From Limosilactobacillus urinaemulieris (lineage in GTDB: Bacteria; Bacillota; Bacilli; Lactobacillales; Lactobacillaceae), in the NCBI RefSeq assembly GCF_014838745.1, contig NZ_JABUXR010000001.1, positions 62,001 through 126,000 on the forward strand: DNA of 64,000 nt. Direction: 5' to 3'. Shown here one piece after another: positions 16,235 through 23,871 of the stretch. A program made the position numbers and the translations under genes. The notes under the pieces are model-generated. The model was not told the origin of the DNA. It was given only the letters and a program-made list of their open reading frames with translations, and did no database searches. Within the stretch, counting starts at the first letter, position 1, and every line of letters begins with the position of its first letter.

Positions 16235-16573
16235 TTAGAAAACAAAATTCACTAAAATAATGTAGCTAACTGTCCCCACCAATAATGATAAGCACATACT
16301 TCGCCTTCGTAAGTGAACGAGAATTGTAATGATACTAGCAATAATTTCTGGTAAGCCAAAATTACCACTAAGGAAGTGAACATTTCTAAAACAATAAACC
16401 ACAAGCATTCCCATAATTGCGGGCGGAAGAAAATTCCCTAGGCCTTCAATAAAGGGACTCACTTCTTCTTTACCATTTCGCTGTCGGCCAAAAACAAGAA
16501 ATGGCATGACACGGGTAAAGAAGTTAGCAATTGCAGCGATCGCTATTGAAATTACCTGCTGAACAACTGTCAT
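16235..16573 (-). CDS. azlD: AzlD branched-chain amino-acid exporter subunit
   Basis: 112 residues, four hydrophobic segments. The pattern FFTRVMPFLVFG near residue 20 and FLPPAIMGMLVVY at mid-protein are typical of AzlD. With AzlC it forms a two-component exporter of branched-chain amino acids and analogues such as azaleucine (known from Bacillus and Corynebacterium BrnFE). It starts three bases after azlC ends, so the two are co-transcribed and co-translated. Confidence 0.88.
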   Translation of the reverse strand: MTVVQQVISIAIAAIANFFTRVMPFLVFGRQRNGKEEVSPFIEGLGNFLPPAIMGMLVVYCFRNVHFLSGNFGLPEIIASIITILVHLRRRSMCLSLLVGTVSYIILVNFVF

Positions 16574-16576
16574 TTC

Positions 16577-17272
16577 TTAATCATCCTCCTTTGCTCGCCG
16601 TTTTGTTAAATAGTAGTATTCCGCAACCAGTAAAAGCAGGGTAACAACCAAAAAGTACGTCTTGCCAACGGTCAATAAACTAATAATGGTAATTACAACC
16701 CCACTAACTGAGCTGACGTGGCTTTCTTCTTGTAAGAACTGATCCAATGCCAGGACGATAAATAAGGCTGTCATAACGAAATCAAGTCCCTTTACCTGAA
16801 GTTGTAAGGCACTTCCCAAAAAGCCGCCTAAGAAAGCACCGAGAACCCAGTAACCCCAATCTAAGATCGTGATCCAAGTATTAACCTTCACTTGACTCAT
16901 TTCTTGAGGAACCTTGGTATAGTGGTTAATAACAAAGGTTTCATCAGTTAGGCCGAAAATTAACAGCCACTTTCGCCACCCAGCATGTTGATACTGCTTA
17001 AGCATGGATAAAGCATAAAACGATTGACGAAAGCCGACCACTAAGGTAATTAAAAGGACATTCAAGGGGTTAAAATGTTGGACTAGCATATTGGCAATCA
17101 CAAATTCAACTGATCCCCCATAAATTGTTAATGCCATCAATGTTGGATACCAAAAAGAAAACCCCAGGTTATGCATGTAAAGGCCATATCCTAAACCAAG
17201 AGTCACATAGCCAAACAGGACTGGCATTGACTTCTCCAGCGCAAAGCGGAATTCACCATCCAGCTTTCTCAT
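16577..17272 (-). CDS. azlC: AzlC branched-chain amino-acid exporter subunit
   Basis: 231 residues with about seven TM segments; the conserved start (PVLFGYVTLGLGYGLYM), GGSVEFVIANML and GFRQSFYALSM fit AzlC/BrnF. GAGGAG lies seven bases before ATG at 17272. Forms the larger subunit with AzlD. A promoter with an overlapping inverted repeat lies 40-80 bases upstream, so expression is probably repressor-controlled; no regulator gene is adjacent. Confidence 0.88.
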   Translation of the reverse strand: MRKLDGEFRFALEKSMPVLFGYVTLGLGYGLYMHNLGFSFWYPTLMALTIYGGSVEFVIANMLVQHFNPLNVLLITLVVGFRQSFYALSMLKQYQHAGWRKWLLIFGLTDETFVINHYTKVPQEMSQVKVNTWITILDWGYWVLGAFLGGFLGSALQLQVKGLDFVMTALFIVLALDQFLQEESHVSSVSGVVITIISLLTVGKTYFLVVTLLLLVAEYYYLTKRRAKEDD

Positions 17273-17310
17273 TACTTACTCCTCCTCAGAATAAAAATCA
17301 ATTGACTTTT

Positions 17311-17354
17311 ATTTTAGCGAACGACCAGGATGCATACAAGAACTAAATTGTATG
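17311..17354 (-). promoter_or_regulatory. azlCD promoter with palindromic operator
   Basis: Minus strand: -35 TTGTAT (17334-17339), 17-nt spacer, -10 TAAAAT (17311-17316). The -35 lies in an inverted repeat CATACAA-8nt-TTGTATG (17333-17354), a likely regulator site. No identity of the regulator can be given. Confidence 0.6.
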
Positions 17355-17397
17355 TATTACAATGTGACCAAATAATGATTATTCAATTTTCACAATT

Positions 17398-17433
17398 AAA
17401 AAACATGGCACCAATTGACTATCGGTACCATGT
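17398..17433 (-). terminator. Intrinsic terminator of the GNAT gene
   Basis: On the minus strand ACATGGTACC pairs with GGTGCCATGT (one mismatch) and is followed by six T. Confidence 0.8.
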
Positions 17434-17448
17434 CTCAAATTATAATGT

Positions 17449-17976
17449 TTAATCCTTTTGGGTTACTAGTTCGTAAACGTAGGATTCTTCTTCAGGACGG
17501 TATACACCGTGAAGTTCACCAACTTTAGTGAAGCCATTCTTAGTGATCAAGTGTTGCATAATTTCGTTATCTTCATGAGTATCAATCCGAAGGGACTTAA
17601 TGTCCTTCCGGTTTTCTTTGATATAATCAATCACGCTTTCAAAAAGTCGTGAGGCATAACCGTGACCGGCATGCTTTGAATGAATCGCAACCCGGTGAAT
17701 AACCTGGTACTTATCAGTATCTAACAACCACTTGCCATCTAATGCATCGTATGAGTGGTCTGGAGCATCCACAATTGCTAAGGCACCTACAGTTTGATCA
17801 TCGTCTGACTCAACTAAGTATGCCCAACCATGCTGAATATCTTCCTTAATATGTTCTTCGTTCAGGTAATCACCCTGCCATTGATCAATTCCCCGTTCTG
17901 CTAATTGATTACGACCATCACGAAGAATATCCATCACTGTATCCAAGTCTTCCATGGTAGCTTTGCGTAATTGCAT
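17449..17976 (-). CDS. GNAT-family N-acetyltransferase
   Basis: 175 residues. Starts MQLRKATMEDLDTVMDILRDGR, the usual GNAT alpha1 entry, with the acetyl-CoA binding segment VIHRVAIHSKHAGHGYASRLFE (R/QxxGxG/A variant HAGHGYA, about residues 108-114), and a C-terminal strand pattern LRIDTHEDNEIMQHLITKNGF that places Asp/Glu and Asn-Gly at the expected positions. Substrate unknown; the IDQW and WLLD features resemble uncharacterised acetyltransferases of lactobacilli. Stands alone, with its own terminator. Confidence 0.82.
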   Translation of the reverse strand: MQLRKATMEDLDTVMDILRDGRNQLAERGIDQWQGDYLNEEHIKEDIQHGWAYLVESDDDQTVGALAIVDAPDHSYDALDGKWLLDTDKYQVIHRVAIHSKHAGHGYASRLFESVIDYIKENRKDIKSLRIDTHEDNEIMQHLITKNGFTKVGELHGVYRPEEESYVYELVTQKD

Positions 17977-18151
17977 TCGTATTACCTTCCCTTCTGATCA
18001 ATTGAAATTTAATTTTCACAAATTAACAACCATACTAACTTACCATATTAATAATGATATGTGCAAGCCAAAAGTTCCTCTTCTCTTAATCCTACCGCAA
18101 AGTTCGGTTTAATGATAAATTAAGGGTATCATCGTGAAGAGGAGAAGGAGT

Positions 18152-18793
18152 ATGAAGCTTACCATTACGGAATTATATGAAAAGATGCACCAAAATATGG
18201 GAGATTCTGGTTGGTGGCCCGCTGAATCAAAAGCCGAGATCATTGTTGGTGCAATCATGATTCAAAATACCAATTGGCGCAACGCTGATAAGGCTGTTGC
18301 CGGTTTTCGAGAGCGAACTAATTTTGATCCTAACCAAATCCGTCAGTTAACTACTGCAGAATTATACGATCTCGTTCGGCCAGCAGGTTTCTACAAGAAT
18401 AAAAGCCGAGCAGTTGCGGCTGTTTTTACCTGGCTATCGCAATATAATGACGATTACCAACAGGCTAGCCAATCTTTGGGGCCAACATTGCGGAAAGAAT
18501 TGCTTAAACTTCACGGAATTGGTGATGAAACCGCTGATGTCCTACTCACCTATATCTTTGAACAACCAACATTCATCAGCGATAAATATGCCCGAGTATT
18601 ATTTACCCAACTTGGTATCCCTAACCTTACTAACTACCAAAGTCTCGCCAGGCAAGTCAAACTGCCTGCTAACTTCACTAGTGCAGCTGCCCAAGATTTT
18701 CATGGTTTAATTGATGAGTTCGGTAAGGTCTACTTTCACCCGCTTACAAAGTTTCAAGAAAGTTTTCTCACTGATGATCGGCTAATTCTGTAA
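18152..18793 (+). CDS. HhH-GPD DNA glycosylase, MagIII-like (no Fe-S cluster)
   Basis: 213 residues from ATG 18152 (GAGGAG seven bases upstream; the GTG at 18134 lies before the ribosome site). WWPAESKAEIIVGAIMIQNTNW starts the Nth-like fold; the helix-hairpin-helix is LLKLHGIGDETADVLL and the catalytic Asp is in FISDKYARVLF. In endonuclease III the hairpin carries a catalytic Lys and the C terminus four Fe-S cysteines; here the Lys position is Glu and the protein has no Cys. That fits a monofunctional glycosylase of the MagIII type (3-methyladenine removal), an inference from residues. Its 3' end overlaps the convergent GT8 gene by 12 bases. Confidence 0.8.
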   Translation: MKLTITELYEKMHQNMGDSGWWPAESKAEIIVGAIMIQNTNWRNADKAVAGFRERTNFDPNQIRQLTTAELYDLVRPAGFYKNKSRAVAAVFTWLSQYNDDYQQASQSLGPTLRKELLKLHGIGDETADVLLTYIFEQPTFISDKYARVLFTQLGIPNLTNYQSLARQVKLPANFTSAAAQDFHGLIDEFGKVYFHPLTKFQESFLTDDRLIL

Positions 18794-19609
18794 ACTTGAC
18801 TGGAGTTTTGCTGTCATGTGGAAATACTGTTTATATAAGGCCGTCAGTCTTCCTGAGTTTTTCGTTGGTAACCATGGCTTTTCACGGCCACAATAATGTA
18901 AAATCACTGTATTTTTGATCACCCAATCAAGATCCCATTCACCAAGCGATATTGTTTCATAAATTTTTCCGTTACGGGTATCAAAGTTATATAATTGGTC
19001 AGGAATTGTTTTAATCCGTTCACTATAGAGTGCATTTAGGACATCCTGATCGGGTAATAGCAAAATGTGGCGGCGAATGTAATCAAAGATTTGATTCGCG
19101 TCAACCTCCTGACGCATCAAATCAAGATTCATTAAGAGCACCCCCGAGTTATAATAACCATCTGCCCCAAAGTTCTGTAAACGAATCTTATTAATTACGT
19201 CAGTAGTATTGGTTAAGCTGGCATGGATTGCTGACGCAAAGAGGTTATTGCCCAATGCGGTATTATATAAAGGTGAAAGGTCATTAATACAAAGTATGTC
19301 AGCATCCAGATACAGGATTTTATGGAGATCCTGAGGAAGCATTTGGTGAGCTAACAATCGGTAATAAATTGTGGTTGGATAACGATCGGTTACCGGGGCA
19401 TTTTCAAATAATGATTGTTTGACCATTACTGGATGGTACGTCAGCTTTAACTGCTTACAAAAAGCTGCTAATTCTGCTTCCTTCGCTAGCCGCTTTTTCT
19501 GTAAAACATAAATGTTGAATTCTTGAGACTTGGTGTTTAAATGAATCGACAGTAAGACGGTTTCTAATTGTTGAACAAAATTGTCATCAATCGCAAATAA
19601 TAAGTTCAT
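18782..19609 (-). CDS. Glycosyltransferase family 8
   Basis: 275 residues, single GT-A domain. LLFAIDDNFVQQLETVLLSI opens the nucleotide-sugar fold, the DxD motif is LYLDADILC (metal and UDP-sugar binding), YYNSGVLLMNLDLMR follows, and HYCGREKPW supplies the late His/Gly of GT8 galactosyl- or glucosyltransferases. No TM segment. Acceptor unknown; GT8 enzymes in lactobacilli often glycosylate surface proteins or teichoic/lipopolysaccharide-like glycans. Not near other glycan genes here. Confidence 0.85.
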   Translation of the reverse strand: MNLLFAIDDNFVQQLETVLLSIHLNTKSQEFNIYVLQKKRLAKEAELAAFCKQLKLTYHPVMVKQSLFENAPVTDRYPTTIYYRLLAHQMLPQDLHKILYLDADILCINDLSPLYNTALGNNLFASAIHASLTNTTDVINKIRLQNFGADGYYNSGVLLMNLDLMRQEVDANQIFDYIRRHILLLPDQDVLNALYSERIKTIPDQLYNFDTRNGKIYETISLGEWDLDWVIKNTVILHYCGREKPWLPTKNSGRLTALYKQYFHMTAKLQSSLQN

Positions 19610-19680
19610 TATGAATTTCCTCCAAACACTCCTGATTATATCAATTATACTAAATTAAAATACTGGAAAGGATTGATTTG

Positions 19681-20337
19681 ATGAATCAAGAACAACAACT
19701 AGCGGCAGTTAAGCAATTTACGGTTAATAAACTCGCCAATGATCGGACTGGTCACGGGATGGACCATATTAATCGAGTTGTAAAAAACGCTGCCCGAATT
19801 GCTGCCGGTGAGGATTACGATCCCTTCCTCCCCCAAGTAGCAGCTTATCTTCACGATACTGTAGACGAAAAGATTGTTGATAGTGTTACCGCTGCTCAAA
19901 ATGAGGTTAAGGAATTTCTTCAAAAAATCGAAATGACAACCGAGTACGTGGATACCGTGATGGAAACAATTGATAACATCTCGTTTGCTCATACACTGGA
20001 GGGACATCAGATTCAGCTTAGCAAAACAGCCCAAATTGTCCGGGATGCTGACTGGTTAGATGCAATCGGGGCAATTGGAATCACCCGTGCAATCTATTAT
20101 GGCGGTGCTCATGGCGAGACTATTTATGACCCGAAAATCAAGCCACGGGAAAAGATGAGTAAACAAGAATATCGCAATCTTGACGACGAGACAATTATTA
20201 ATCATTTTGATGAAAAGCTTCTTGGATTAAAAGACAAACTTTTTACGCCGACTGCACGCACCATTGCCGAACACCGACAACAAGTAATGCTTGATTTTCT
20301 TCATGAATTTCATCAAGAATGGGACGCTAAAGCATAA
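19681..20337 (+). CDS. HD-domain phosphohydrolase
   Basis: 218 residues. Metal ligands of the HD superfamily are visible: GHGMDHINRV (H...), AAYLHDTVDEK (HD) and a late Asp in VRDADWLDAIGAIG. Size and spacing match the YedJ/YpgQ-like single-domain group, which includes nucleotide pyrophosphohydrolases; the actual substrate is not known. ATG at 19681 is preferred over the TTG three bases before it, with GGAAAGGA eight bases upstream. Single gene followed by a strong hairpin. Confidence 0.82.
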   Translation: MNQEQQLAAVKQFTVNKLANDRTGHGMDHINRVVKNAARIAAGEDYDPFLPQVAAYLHDTVDEKIVDSVTAAQNEVKEFLQKIEMTTEYVDTVMETIDNISFAHTLEGHQIQLSKTAQIVRDADWLDAIGAIGITRAIYYGGAHGETIYDPKIKPREKMSKQEYRNLDDETIINHFDEKLLGLKDKLFTPTARTIAEHRQQVMLDFLHEFHQEWDAKA

Positions 20338-20384
20338 AAAACATCCCTGTAGTTAACACAATTGTTAATTACAGGGATGTTTTT
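20336..20384. terminator. Bidirectional intrinsic terminator
   Basis: AAAAACATCCCTGTA (from 20336) pairs with TACAGGGATGTTTTT (to 20384), with further pairing TTAACA/TGTTAA inside. It sits between convergent genes. Confidence 0.88.
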
Positions 20385-21012
20385 ATTTTTGATTATCCTG
20401 ATCTTTTTTCTTCTGTTTTTTACCCATGTCAATAATTACCGAATCGTTTGAAGACTCATGGTTTGTTGAACTAGGCAACCATTTCTTCCCGAGACGTAAT
20501 AATAGAATACTAATTGGTGGAACCAAGAATGCGTAGCAAAGCCCCGTTAGCAAAGAAGTGGGTAATGCTAATCGAGCAATTTCAATCATTCCATTGCTAC
20601 TGCCAGTTAATCGCCAACCGACAATTAAGTAGGCAAGTTCTAGCAACACCAGAATGATCAATCCACTGCTAATCCCAATAGTAATCATTTGTTGATGACG
20701 TAATTCTTGCGAAGTCGCCTGTTGCCACCTAACTACCCAGCCACTAAAAAGAGTAGCTAAAGCAGTGACCACTACAGTTTCCCAATCACTTTGGTTGAAT
20801 CCTAACAAAATTAATTGGGAAACGACCATTAACAAAGCGGAATTCAACATTCCTAACAATGGGATCGCTGCAATTGCTAGCAAAGAGGTCACCGGAGCAA
20901 TAATTGTTCCGCTCGGCAATACGCCATGAAGGTTTAGCGGTGACAACAGACAAATCGCTAGTAGGATAACTAGCCAAACGATAACGTGAAATAAACGAAC
21001 TCTCTTCATCAT
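20383..21012 (-). CDS. Six-TM membrane protein, unknown (ECF S-component-like shape)
   Basis: 209 residues from the ATG at 21012, which overlaps the degV stop (ATGA), so the two genes are coupled. Hydrophobic segments lie near 7-25, 36-50, 53-70, 78-93, 108-130 and 145-170, followed by a basic hydrophilic tail ending KKQKKKDQDNQK. I do not recognise a family motif. The size and six-helix pattern resemble substrate-binding (S) subunits of ECF vitamin transporters, but nothing diagnostic is seen, so this stays a shape comparison. Coupling to the DegV fatty-acid binding protein gene suggests a membrane or lipid role (inference). Confidence 0.5.
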   Translation of the reverse strand: MMKRVRLFHVIVWLVILLAICLLSPLNLHGVLPSGTIIAPVTSLLAIAAIPLLGMLNSALLMVVSQLILLGFNQSDWETVVVTALATLFSGWVVRWQQATSQELRHQQMITIGISSGLIILVLLELAYLIVGWRLTGSSNGMIEIARLALPTSLLTGLCYAFLVPPISILLLRLGKKWLPSSTNHESSNDSVIIDMGKKQKKKDQDNQK

Positions 21013-21887
21013 GGTAAAGGCTTCTTTTCTGTATCTTGTAGCCATGCCAGAGCCAGTGCTCCCTGTCCTAAGTGAACACCAACCACCGGGCCAAAGTAAG
21101 ATAATTCAAATTTAATATCAGGATGATCTGCCTGCAGCTTAGTAAGCCACTTTTCCCCTGCTTCTTTATCGTTAGCATGGAGAACAATTGCCCGTACAGG
21201 ATAATCCAGCTTTTCAATCGACTCATTAAAAAGCTGTTCACACCGCGCCTTTGCTTTCTTCATTGACCGAACTTTTTCAAAGGCTTCAATATCATGGTTA
21301 GAATTATCAAAAGAAAGCAACGGTTTAATCCTTAAAATCGATCCAACAAAGGCGGATGCGTTTGATAATCGTCCCCCACGCACTAAGTTTTGCAGGTCAT
21401 CAACAACAAAGACATCATGGAACGTATCCCGTAACTCGGTTAGTTTCTTTATAATTTCGTCAACGTCCGCTCCTTGCTTAGCCAATCGTGAAGCTTCAAT
21501 CGCAAGGTATCCCATTAGCTTAACCGTGATTCCAGAATCAAAGGGAACAATCTTAATTGTATCTTTCATTTGTTCTGCAAGCTGAGTAATATTGTTGAGA
21601 AATCCTGAAATAGTCTTTGTAAGGTGAATACTAATCACAGCATCATAGCCATCGTCAGCAAGTTTCTGGTAAAGTTCCATCATCTCACCAATTGAGGGCT
21701 GAGAAGTACTGGGGAAAGTACTAGGCGTCTTTAATTGATCATAAAATTCCTCGGTGGTGATATCAACACCTTCACGGTAAGTCTTACCATTGAGGATGAA
21801 CGGGATTGGTACCACATGAATATTATTGGCTGCGATCTCTTCTTCAGAAAGATAGCAGGTACTGTCAGTTACAACAGCTATTTTCAT
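21009..21887 (-). CDS. DegV-family fatty-acid-binding protein (FakB-like)
   Basis: 292 residues. Starts KIAVVTDSTCYLS and contains the DegV hallmarks STSQPS, SIHLTKTISGFLNN, PFDSG and the GGRLSNASAFVGSILRIKPLL segment. DegV/FakB proteins bind a fatty acid and present it to FakA kinase (known biology), feeding phospholipid synthesis. The long upstream extension of the frame is rejected: ATG at 21887 has GGAGGTAG at good spacing and starts the conserved fold. No fakA nearby. Confidence 0.88.
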   Translation of the reverse strand: MKIAVVTDSTCYLSEEEIAANNIHVVPIPFILNGKTYREGVDITTEEFYDQLKTPSTFPSTSQPSIGEMMELYQKLADDGYDAVISIHLTKTISGFLNNITQLAEQMKDTIKIVPFDSGITVKLMGYLAIEASRLAKQGADVDEIIKKLTELRDTFHDVFVVDDLQNLVRGGRLSNASAFVGSILRIKPLLSFDNSNHDIEAFEKVRSMKKAKARCEQLFNESIEKLDYPVRAIVLHANDKEAGEKWLTKLQADHPDIKFELSYFGPVVGVHLGQGALALAWLQDTEKKPLP

Positions 21888-22020
21888 TAATACTACCTCC
21901 ATTGGAATGTTGTTATTAATGATTAAAGAATAATTGCATAATATAGGTATTTTAACAACATCGTAATAGATATAGAATACCACATCACTGTACAGAAACC
22001 AATAATCCTAATCCTTTGAA

Positions 22021-22050
22021 TTGTCCATTTAGTAAAACAAACGGTATAAT
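22021..22050 (+). promoter_or_regulatory. Promoter of the rqcH gene
   Basis: TTGTCC (22021-22026), 18-nt spacer, TATAAT (22045-22050), about 50 bases before the ATG. Confidence 0.65.
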
Positions 22051-22100
22051 AGTGATTGCTATGAAAAATCGTTTAATTAAAACAAAGGAGGAACTAACTA

Positions 22101-23789
22101 ATGGCATTTGATGGTTTCTTTACCCATGCAGTCGTCCACGAATTAAATCAGACCCTAGCGACTGGACGAGTAGCTAAGGTTAACCAACCTTACCCTGCAG
22201 AATTAATTATGACTATCCGCGCACATCGGCATAATTACTCTCTGCTTCTTTCAGCCAACCCGACATATCCACGAATGCAAATTACACAAATTGCCTACCA
22301 GAATCCCGCAGTTCCCAGTAATTTTGCAATGACTATGCGTAAATACCTTGAGGGGGCAATTTTAGAATCGATTGAGCAAGTCGATAATGATCGAATTATT
22401 AAAATGAATTTTAAAACCCGGGATGAATTGGGAGATCAACAACGACTTATCCTGGTGACCGAAATAATGGCCCGGCACAGTAATGTTTCATTGGTTAACG
22501 AAAAGACCAATAAAATCATCGATACAATTAAGCATGTTGGTTCCGATCAAAACCGTGTCCGCCTGCTTCTCCCTGGAGCAACCTTTGTGATGCCACCGAA
22601 ACAAGATAAGGTCAATCCATACCTTCCTAATCAAATCTATACGGATCTAATTCGTGAAGACCTCGATGAAAGCGAATTGGCTAAGCAACTTCAAGCACGT
22701 TACCAAGGATTAGGTCGCCAGTCTGCTCAAGAACTAGCTCGCGAACTTAAGGCAAGTTCCGATTTGCCAACGACTTATCACACTTTTTTGAAGCGGTTTG
22801 AAAATCCGGATCCCGTGATTTATGACGACAATAATGGAAAACGGCAATTTGCGGCATTCCCACCTAGTAATATTAAGGAAGAGCAGCTCACCCATTATGA
22901 TACCCTTTCTGTAATGCTTGATGCTTTCTATGCACAAAAAGCAGAACGGGACCGGTCTAAAGAATTAGCTGGTCAGGTTCTTAAAGTGCTTCATAATGAA
23001 CTAAAGAAGGACCGCCGTAAAATTAAGAAGCTCAACCAGCAACTTGAGGATGCGGCAAAAGCGGATTACTACCGGATTCGTGGTGAAATTTTGACGACTT
23101 ATTTAGGAAAACTGACTGCGGGAATGACAGAAATTACCCTGCCGAACTTTTATGATGATAATAAACCACTCAAGATCAAACTTGATCCAGAACTTTCCCC
23201 TTCACGAAACGCCCAAAAATACTTCACTAAGTATGACAAGTTAAAGACCTCAGTTGATTACGTTAAGGAACAGCTGAAACTTGCCAATGACGAAATTCGC
23301 TACCTTGCAAATATCGAGAGTCAAATTGACCTTGCTTCACCAGCTGATATTCAGGAAATTCGTTTAGAACTTCAGCAACAAGGTTACATTAAACAAAAAC
23401 GACAGAAAAGTAAGAAACGGCGAAAAGTTAGGGTAAGTAAGCCGGAAGAATTTCATACTAGCAACGGGACAACCGTTCTTGTCGGGAAAAATAACCTGCA
23501 AAACGATCGCCTTAGCTTTAAGATTGCCAACAAAAACGATATTTGGCTTCACGTTAAGGATATTCCTGGTTCGCACGTCATTATTCGTGATAGTGATCCG
23601 GATGACCAAACACTGCTTGAAGCTGCCCAACTTGCTGCTTACTTCTCAAAGGGACGCGATTCTGATAACGTTCCTGTTGATTATCTGCCCGCTAAACGTC
23701 TCCACAAACCAAATGGTGCTAAGCCGGGTTTTGTAACTTTTACCGGCCAGAAAACATTGTATGTTACACCACATAAACTAAAAAATTAA
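22101..23789 (+). CDS. rqcH: RqcH, NFACT-family ribosome quality-control protein (Fbp/FbpA homologue)
   Basis: 562 residues with the NFACT order: N-terminal domain (FDGFFTHAVVHEL...), the functional Asp-Arg pair in NDRI (residues 97-98), a coiled-coil middle (about 275-330 and 375-400), and the C-terminal NFACT-R domain (VLVGKNNLQNDRLSFKIANKNDIWLHVKDIPGSHVII). RqcH binds stalled 50S subunits with peptidyl-tRNA and adds C-terminal alanine tails that mark the nascent chain for degradation (known in Bacillus). Older annotations call it fibronectin-binding protein. AAAGGAGG precedes ATG at 22101; own promoter and terminator. Confidence 0.92.
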   Translation: MAFDGFFTHAVVHELNQTLATGRVAKVNQPYPAELIMTIRAHRHNYSLLLSANPTYPRMQITQIAYQNPAVPSNFAMTMRKYLEGAILESIEQVDNDRIIKMNFKTRDELGDQQRLILVTEIMARHSNVSLVNEKTNKIIDTIKHVGSDQNRVRLLLPGATFVMPPKQDKVNPYLPNQIYTDLIREDLDESELAKQLQARYQGLGRQSAQELARELKASSDLPTTYHTFLKRFENPDPVIYDDNNGKRQFAAFPPSNIKEEQLTHYDTLSVMLDAFYAQKAERDRSKELAGQVLKVLHNELKKDRRKIKKLNQQLEDAAKADYYRIRGEILTTYLGKLTAGMTEITLPNFYDDNKPLKIKLDPELSPSRNAQKYFTKYDKLKTSVDYVKEQLKLANDEIRYLANIESQIDLASPADIQEIRLELQQQGYIKQKRQKSKKRRKVRVSKPEEFHTSNGTTVLVGKNNLQNDRLSFKIANKNDIWLHVKDIPGSHVIIRDSDPDDQTLLEAAQLAAYFSKGRDSDNVPVDYLPAKRLHKPNGAKPGFVTFTGQKTLYVTPHKLKN

Positions 23790-23808
23790 TCTAATGTTAG
23801 ATTGAAAA

Positions 23809-23855
23809 TGAGGATTCAAAGCTCGTTAACCCCGGTCTTTGAATCCTCACTTTTT
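23809..23855 (+). terminator. Intrinsic terminator of rqcH
   Basis: TGAGGATTCAAAG (23809-23821) pairs with CTTTGAATCCTCA (23837-23849), followed by CTTTTT. Confidence 0.88.
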
Positions 23856-23871
23856 ATAATTATGTAATTTC

